A stretch of 64,000 nt of DNA from Marinobacter confluentis (GTDB lineage: Bacteria; Pseudomonadota; Gammaproteobacteria; Pseudomonadales; Oleiphilaceae): positions 496,001-560,000 of the forward strand of contig NZ_SRPF01000001.1 in assembly GCF_004785685.1 (NCBI RefSeq), given 5' to 3'. The stretch's first letter is position 1, and each line of letters begins with the position of its first letter. Shown here piece after piece: positions 59,649 through 64,000 of this stretch. A program made the translations under genes and the position numbers. The notes beneath the pieces are model-generated. The model did no database searches, was not told the origin of the DNA, and saw nothing but the letters and a program-made list of their open reading frames with translations.

Positions 59649-60688
59649 GCCTTGGCCCAGCCATTCGTGAGTGGGTCAGCCTGCGGGAAAAAAACAGCCT
59701 TGGTATTGCCGCAAAGGCGCGTTATTTCGTCCAGGTCCGATCCATTGGCGAACTCGCCGAAGCGTTGGACTGGGCCGCCCGCCAGGGCCTTGGAACGCTG
59801 ATTCTGGGGGGTGGTAGTAACCTGGTGTTTGCCGGCGATTTCCCTGGTCTGGTTCTGCAGGTGTCGATCAATGGGCGTTGCTGGCAAGACATTGAAAACG
59901 ACTCCGCCATACTCGCCTTGGGTGCCGGGGAATCCTGGCATGACTGCGTGCTCTATGCCGCAGGGGCAGGATATCGAGGGATTGAGAATCTCGCCTTGAT
60001 ACCCGGCACAGTGGGCGCGGCACCGGTGCAGAATATCGGTGCCTATGGCAGCGAACTGGCAGACACCCTGGTGGATCTGACGGCGCTGGACCGCACCACC
60101 GGTGAGGAGGTTCAGCTGACCTGTGACCAGTGCCAGTTCAGCTACCGCGACAGCCTTTTCAAGCATCAGCCAGGGCGTTATGTGATCATCAAGGTGCGGT
60201 TGCGACTGTCCCGCACCCGTGACCTGCAACTGGGCTACCGGGACCTGACTGACTACCTGGATGGTCAGGACACCAGTCGGCTGACTCCTCTGGATGTGGC
60301 GCATGCGGTGATGGCGGTACGACGCCGTAAACTGCCTGACCCGGCCCAGCTTCCCAACGCAGGCAGCTTTTTCAAGAATCCGGTTCTGTCTCTTGATGCG
60401 TGGCACGCTTTCAAAAAGAAGTACCCTGATGCAGCCGGCTACCCCGGGGAAACCTCCGCCAAAGTGGCCGCGGCCTGGCTGATTGACCAGTGTGGCTGGA
60501 AGGGGTATCGGGACGAGCGCGTTGGCGTCCATAACCGGCAGGCACTGGTGCTGGTCAACCACTCGGACGGCAATGGGCAGGATATCCTGGACCTGGCGGC
60601 CCGAATCCGCGAGGACGTCCGGTTACGCTTCGGTATTGAACTGGAAATGGAGCCCGGCGTTGTCGGCGAGGTTTCCGCCGGGCCCTGA
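59645..60688 (+). CDS. murB: UDP-N-acetylenolpyruvoylglucosamine reductase MurB
   Basis: FAD enzyme that reduces the enolpyruvyl group to give UDP-N-acetylmuramate for peptidoglycan. The FAD motif LGGGSNLVFAGDFPG and the proton-donor Ser in LPNAGSFFKNPVL are visible, as are the IPGTVGAAPVQNIGAYGSEL loop and the C-terminal type I domain. 347 residues. The start is TTG 59645, overlapping the phosphatase stop (TTGA), with AAGGA upstream. It is convergent with proS, 8 nt away. Confidence 0.94.
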   Translation: MSLGPAIREWVSLREKNSLGIAAKARYFVQVRSIGELAEALDWAARQGLGTLILGGGSNLVFAGDFPGLVLQVSINGRCWQDIENDSAILALGAGESWHDCVLYAAGAGYRGIENLALIPGTVGAAPVQNIGAYGSELADTLVDLTALDRTTGEEVQLTCDQCQFSYRDSLFKHQPGRYVIIKVRLRLSRTRDLQLGYRDLTDYLDGQDTSRLTPLDVAHAVMAVRRRKLPDPAQLPNAGSFFKNPVLSLDAWHAFKKKYPDAAGYPGETSAKVAAAWLIDQCGWKGYRDERVGVHNRQALVLVNHSDGNGQDILDLAARIREDVRLRFGIELEMEPGVVGEVSAGP

Positions 60689-60695
60689 GGGTTGA

Positions 60696-62429
60696 TTAAA
60701 GCCCGTTTCTGGGCGACTGGTTGATCAGGAAGGGCAGGGCCTCGTCCAGCGCAATGTCCTGCTTGTCGGCATCGCGACGGCCCTTGTATTCCAGGGTCTG
60801 GGCTTCCAGCCCCCGGTCGGATACCACAAGACGATGGGGTATGCCGATCAGCTCGATATCGGCAAACTTTACGCCCGGGCGCTCTTTTCGGTCGTCGAGC
60901 AGCACGTCAAAGCCGGCCTGCCTGAGCTGGGTGTAAAGCCGCTCGCCTGCCTCCTGAACCGCCGGTGACTTGTGGCCGTTCAGTGTCACGATAGCGACCT
61001 CGAACGGGGCGATGGCCTCCGGCCAGATGATGCCCTTGTCGTCATGGTTCTGTTCAATGGACGCGGCGACGATGCGGGACACGCCAATGCCGTAGCATCC
61101 CATTTCCAGGATGTTGGCCTTACCGTTTTCATCCAGCACGGTGGCGTTCATGGCGCTGCTGTACTTGTTGCCCAGTTTGAAGATGTGCCCCACTTCAATG
61201 CCCCGACGGATTTCCAGGGTGCCCTTGCCATCGGGACTGGCGTCGCCTTCCACCACATCGCGAAGGTCCTCAACCCGGGGTAGCGGCAGATCGCGCTCCC
61301 AGTTAACGCCGGTCAGGTGGAAATCATCCTTGTTGGCACCACAGACGAAATCTGCCAGGTGTGCAGCGCTGCGGTCCACGATGACCGGCACCGGCAGATT
61401 CACCGGCCCGATAGAACCGGCTTTGCAGCCAACGGCCTGTTCGATTTCCTCATCGGTGGCCATGGTCAACGGCTCGGCAATGCCCGGTAGGTTTTCAGCC
61501 TTGATTTCGTTCAGGTTATGATCGCCGCGCAGAACCAGGGCGACCAGTCCACTGTTGCCGTTCTCATCCTCTTCAGCTTTCACCAGCAGGGTTTTGACCG
61601 TAGTGCTGGCCTCAATGCTCAGAAAGTTGGCAATGTCACTGATGGTGCGCTGCCCTGGGGTGTTTGTTTCTTTCATATCAACGGTGGGCGCGGGGCGAGG
61701 GCCCTGGGGCGGCAGTGCCACCGCTTTTTCGATGTTGGCGGCGTAATCGCTGTCGGTGCTGAACACGATGGCGTCTTCGCCGGATGAGGCCAGTACGTGG
61801 AACTCATGGGAGGCACTGCCACCGATGGCGCCGGAATCTGCCTCTACCGGGCGATAGTCCATTCCCAGGCGGTCGAAGATGGCGCAATAGGTGCGATGCA
61901 TGACCTGATAGGTGTCGTTGAGTGACTCCTTGTTCAGGTGAAAAGAGTAGGCGTCTTTCATGATAAATTCACGGGCGCGCATGACGCCAAAACGCGGGCG
62001 GCGTTCATCACGGAACTTGGTCTGGATCTGATAGAAATTGGCCGGCAGCTCTTTGTAGCTTTTCAGTTCGTTGCGAACCAGGTCAGTGATGACTTCTTCA
62101 TGGGTCGGACCAAAGCAGAAGTCACGGCCATGGCGGTCCTGCATGCGCAGCAGTTCGCCGCCGTACTGTACCCAGCGTCCGGATTCCTGCCAGAGTTCGG
62201 AGGGCTGCACGGCGGGCATCAGCACTTCCTGGGCACCACTCTTGTCCATTTCTTCGCGCACGATTCGCTCAACCTTGCGCAATACCCGAAGCCCGAGTGG
62301 CAGCCATGTATAAAGACCGGCGGCCAGCTTGCGGATCATTCCGGCCCTGAGCATCATCTGATGGCTGATGATCTCGGCGTCTGCGGGGGTCTCTTTCTGG
62401 GTGGCAATCAGATAACGGCTTGCTTGCAT
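60696..62429 (-). CDS. proS: Prolyl-tRNA synthetase ProS
   Basis: Class II synthetase that charges tRNA-Pro. Visible parts are the start [20 protein letters not shown], the core [22 protein letters not shown], motif 2-like [19 protein letters not shown], the INS editing domain that removes mischarged alanine (about 230-385), and the C-terminal anticodon-binding domain. I chose ATG 62429 (577 residues), aligned with E. coli; an in-frame ATG at 62447 adds six residues. Confidence 0.95.
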   Translation of the reverse strand: MQASRYLIATQKETPADAEIISHQMMLRAGMIRKLAAGLYTWLPLGLRVLRKVERIVREEMDKSGAQEVLMPAVQPSELWQESGRWVQYGGELLRMQDRHGRDFCFGPTHEEVITDLVRNELKSYKELPANFYQIQTKFRDERRPRFGVMRAREFIMKDAYSFHLNKESLNDTYQVMHRTYCAIFDRLGMDYRPVEADSGAIGGSASHEFHVLASSGEDAIVFSTDSDYAANIEKAVALPPQGPRPAPTVDMKETNTPGQRTISDIANFLSIEASTTVKTLLVKAEEDENGNSGLVALVLRGDHNLNEIKAENLPGIAEPLTMATDEEIEQAVGCKAGSIGPVNLPVPVIVDRSAAHLADFVCGANKDDFHLTGVNWERDLPLPRVEDLRDVVEGDASPDGKGTLEIRRGIEVGHIFKLGNKYSSAMNATVLDENGKANILEMGCYGIGVSRIVAASIEQNHDDKGIIWPEAIAPFEVAIVTLNGHKSPAVQEAGERLYTQLRQAGFDVLLDDRKERPGVKFADIELIGIPHRLVVSDRGLEAQTLEYKGRRDADKQDIALDEALPFLINQSPRNGL

Positions 62430-62587
62430 AATGGGATCCGTCGGCATTTATTGAGATGGGTGATCTGTCCGAAAGTCTGCTTTCAAAGACCGGGAGTGCC
62501 CGCTATTGTACGGAGCGAATCAGACAAGGTACAGATCAACACAGATCAACAAGGTACGGACAAAAGGCTGACATTGGAGACCATTGG

Positions 62588-63016
62588 ATGAGTTTGACAG
62601 CACAGCAACTGGGCGAGCTAATCCGTGCCGGGGTGCCCATGGCAGAGGACATCGGTTTCACGGTGGACGAGGCCGGTGAGGGCTTTGCCAGGACCCGGCT
62701 GGTGTTTTCACAGCGGCTGATACGCCCCGGTGGAACCCTATCCGGGCCGGTCCAGATGGCCCTGGCCGATGCCTCCATGTATGCGGCCGTGATGGCAACC
62801 ATTGGTCAGGTCGAGATGGCGGTGACCAGCAACTTGTCGATCAATTTCCTGGAAAAACCCGCCCCGGGGGACCTGATTGCCGATGCGACAGTGCTGCGCC
62901 TGGGGCGACGGCTCGCCTTTTGCGAAGTTCGTCTGTTGTCGCCGGATGCGGAAACCGGTGAGGACACCCTCGTGGCCCACGTGACCGGCAGTTATGCCTT
63001 GCCCGGCAACCGCTGA
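62588..63016 (+). CDS. Hotdog-fold thioesterase (PaaI/YiiD-like)
   Basis: Small acyl-CoA thioesterase of the PaaI-like hotdog group. The fold shows as RTRLVFSQRLIRPGGTLSG, the helix VQMALADASMYAAVMATIG with a likely catalytic Asp, and strands TSNLSINFLEKPAPGDLIA and LGRRLAFCEVRLL. 142 residues from ATG 62588, which has GGAG seven nt upstream; a longer frame to 62456 overlaps the proS leader and is rejected. The substrate is unknown. Confidence 0.78.
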   Translation: MSLTAQQLGELIRAGVPMAEDIGFTVDEAGEGFARTRLVFSQRLIRPGGTLSGPVQMALADASMYAAVMATIGQVEMAVTSNLSINFLEKPAPGDLIADATVLRLGRRLAFCEVRLLSPDAETGEDTLVAHVTGSYALPGNR

Positions 63017-63047
63017 TTGCCGGCCGTTTCGGCCGTTGGTGTAGGGA

Positions 63048-63545
63048 TCAGCTCAGGTACCCCAGTGGCAGCGATGTGCTGTCGATCACCCGCCTTAACA
63101 CGAAACTGGAGTGTACGCCGCTGACTCCCTGAATACGGGTGATGCGGTTCAGCAGAAAGTGGTGGTAATGGTCCATATCCGGCACCACCACCTTGAGCAT
63201 GTAGTCGGCGTCCTGGCCGGTGATCAGATAGCACTCCTGAACTTCCGGATATTCGCCCACCTTTGCTTCGAATTCAGCAAAACGCTCCGGTGTGTGGCGG
63301 TCCATGCCGATCAGGATGATGGCAGTCAGCGATAGCCCCAGTTTCTTATGATCCAGAATGGTTACCTGGCGCAGGATGATGCCGGATTCTTCCAGTGCAC
63401 GGACCCGGCGCAGGCAGGGCGATGGGGACAGACCCACCTTGTCGGCCAGTTCCTGGTTGGTCAGTGAACCGTCTTTCTGCAACTGTTCCAGTATATTCCG
63501 GTCGATCCGGTCAATTTTTATCAGTGGCTGGCTGTTTACCGACAT
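63048..63545 (-). CDS. lrp: Leucine-responsive regulatory protein, Lrp/AsnC family
   Basis: Dimeric transcription factor. The N-terminal winged helix-turn-helix (NQELADKVGLSPSPCLRRV) is followed by a ligand-binding RAM domain (TAIILIGMDRH, YLITGQDADYMLKVVV). 165 residues, equal to E. coli Lrp (164) in length and layout, which favours Lrp over AsnC. It has AGGTG seven nt before the ATG. It is divergent from leuA, whose promoter region holds a palindromic candidate operator. Confidence 0.88.
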   Translation of the reverse strand: MSVNSQPLIKIDRIDRNILEQLQKDGSLTNQELADKVGLSPSPCLRRVRALEESGIILRQVTILDHKKLGLSLTAIILIGMDRHTPERFAEFEAKVGEYPEVQECYLITGQDADYMLKVVVPDMDHYHHFLLNRITRIQGVSGVHSSFVLRRVIDSTSLPLGYLS

Positions 63546-63577
63546 AAAAAATCACCTTTTATGTTTCTGGCGCAATT

Positions 63578-63598
63578 AAAGTCTAATAAATAGTCTTT
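63578..63598. promoter_or_regulatory. Imperfect palindrome in the lrp-leuA gap, candidate operator
   Basis: The 21-nt sequence AAAGTCTAATAAATAGTCTTT, here AAAGTCTAATAAATAGTCTT plus T, has matching halves except at four off-centre positions and the centre, giving AAAGwCTAwTwAwTAGwCTTT. The AT-rich centre and dyad symmetry suit an Lrp/AsnC-family operator. It lies 33 nt upstream of lrp and 110 nt upstream of leuA, so one site could serve both genes. Confidence 0.45.
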
Positions 63599-63632
63599 CA
63601 GGGCTAAAAAAGCAATCATTAACCCCGTCTGA

Positions 63633-64000
<368 letters not shown>

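Noticed and set aside
59555..60562. 335-codon open frame on the minus strand
   Set aside because: Antisense to murB, which has all expected motifs.

Overview
The window looks like chromosomal DNA of a marine or halophilic gammaproteobacterium close to Marinobacter or Pseudomonas. This is inferred from gene order and protein type, not from a database search. It is gene-dense, and most of it is conserved housekeeping sequence. I see no rRNA, tRNA, CRISPR array, phage gene, insertion sequence or broken gene. Both ends cut a gene: an outer-membrane protein at the left and leuA at the right.

Layout. 1-5.2 kb holds a cell-envelope group: a cut beta-barrel protein, a FadL-type barrel, a MalM-like lipoprotein, a secreted polysaccharide deacetylase and a J-domain protein. 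5.2-14.7 kb holds tRNA thiolase ttcA and then, on the minus strand, the complete cbb3 cytochrome oxidase locus ccoNOQP-ccoGHIS plus a TauE/SafE-like membrane protein. A degenerate Anr/FNR-type box lies upstream of ccoN. 14.9-19.3 kb carries a small hydrolase, a membrane diguanylate cyclase, rlmM, an ABM-domain protein and tusA. 19.3-27.8 kb carries dsbD, epmC, an RhlB-type helicase, pdxB, htpX, an unknown gene, alaA and a glutathione peroxidase. 27.8-32.2 kb carries a hybrid sensor kinase, an unknown membrane-anchored protein and a LysR regulator.

32.2-38.7 kb is one long minus-strand operon, rluE-nudJ-mnmA-hflD-purB-roxA-GNAT, much of it in the E. coli order. 38.8-45.1 kb is the conserved cspD / clpS-clpA / infA-bpt-aat / trxB block, which couples the N-end-rule adaptor and protease to the aminoacyl-transferases that make N-degrons. 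Between trxB and aat is a 110-nt element with 26-bp inverted arms enclosing small hairpins that present GGA in their loops, as CsrA/RsmA ligands do. It is the most unusual feature in the window.

45.1-48.0 kb is aguA-aguB (agmatine to putrescine) with an orphan moxR. 48.1-51.8 kb has a small secreted protein, a PilZ-domain protein, lolC-lolD with no second permease, and a DUF2062 protein. 51.8-60.7 kb is an envelope operon: comEC, exbB, exbD, msbA, lpxK, ycaR, kdsB, a low-molecular-weight phosphatase and murB. It links lipid A export, Kdo activation and peptidoglycan precursor synthesis. 60.7-64 kb holds proS, a hotdog thioesterase, an Lrp regulator with a palindromic candidate operator, and the start of leuA.
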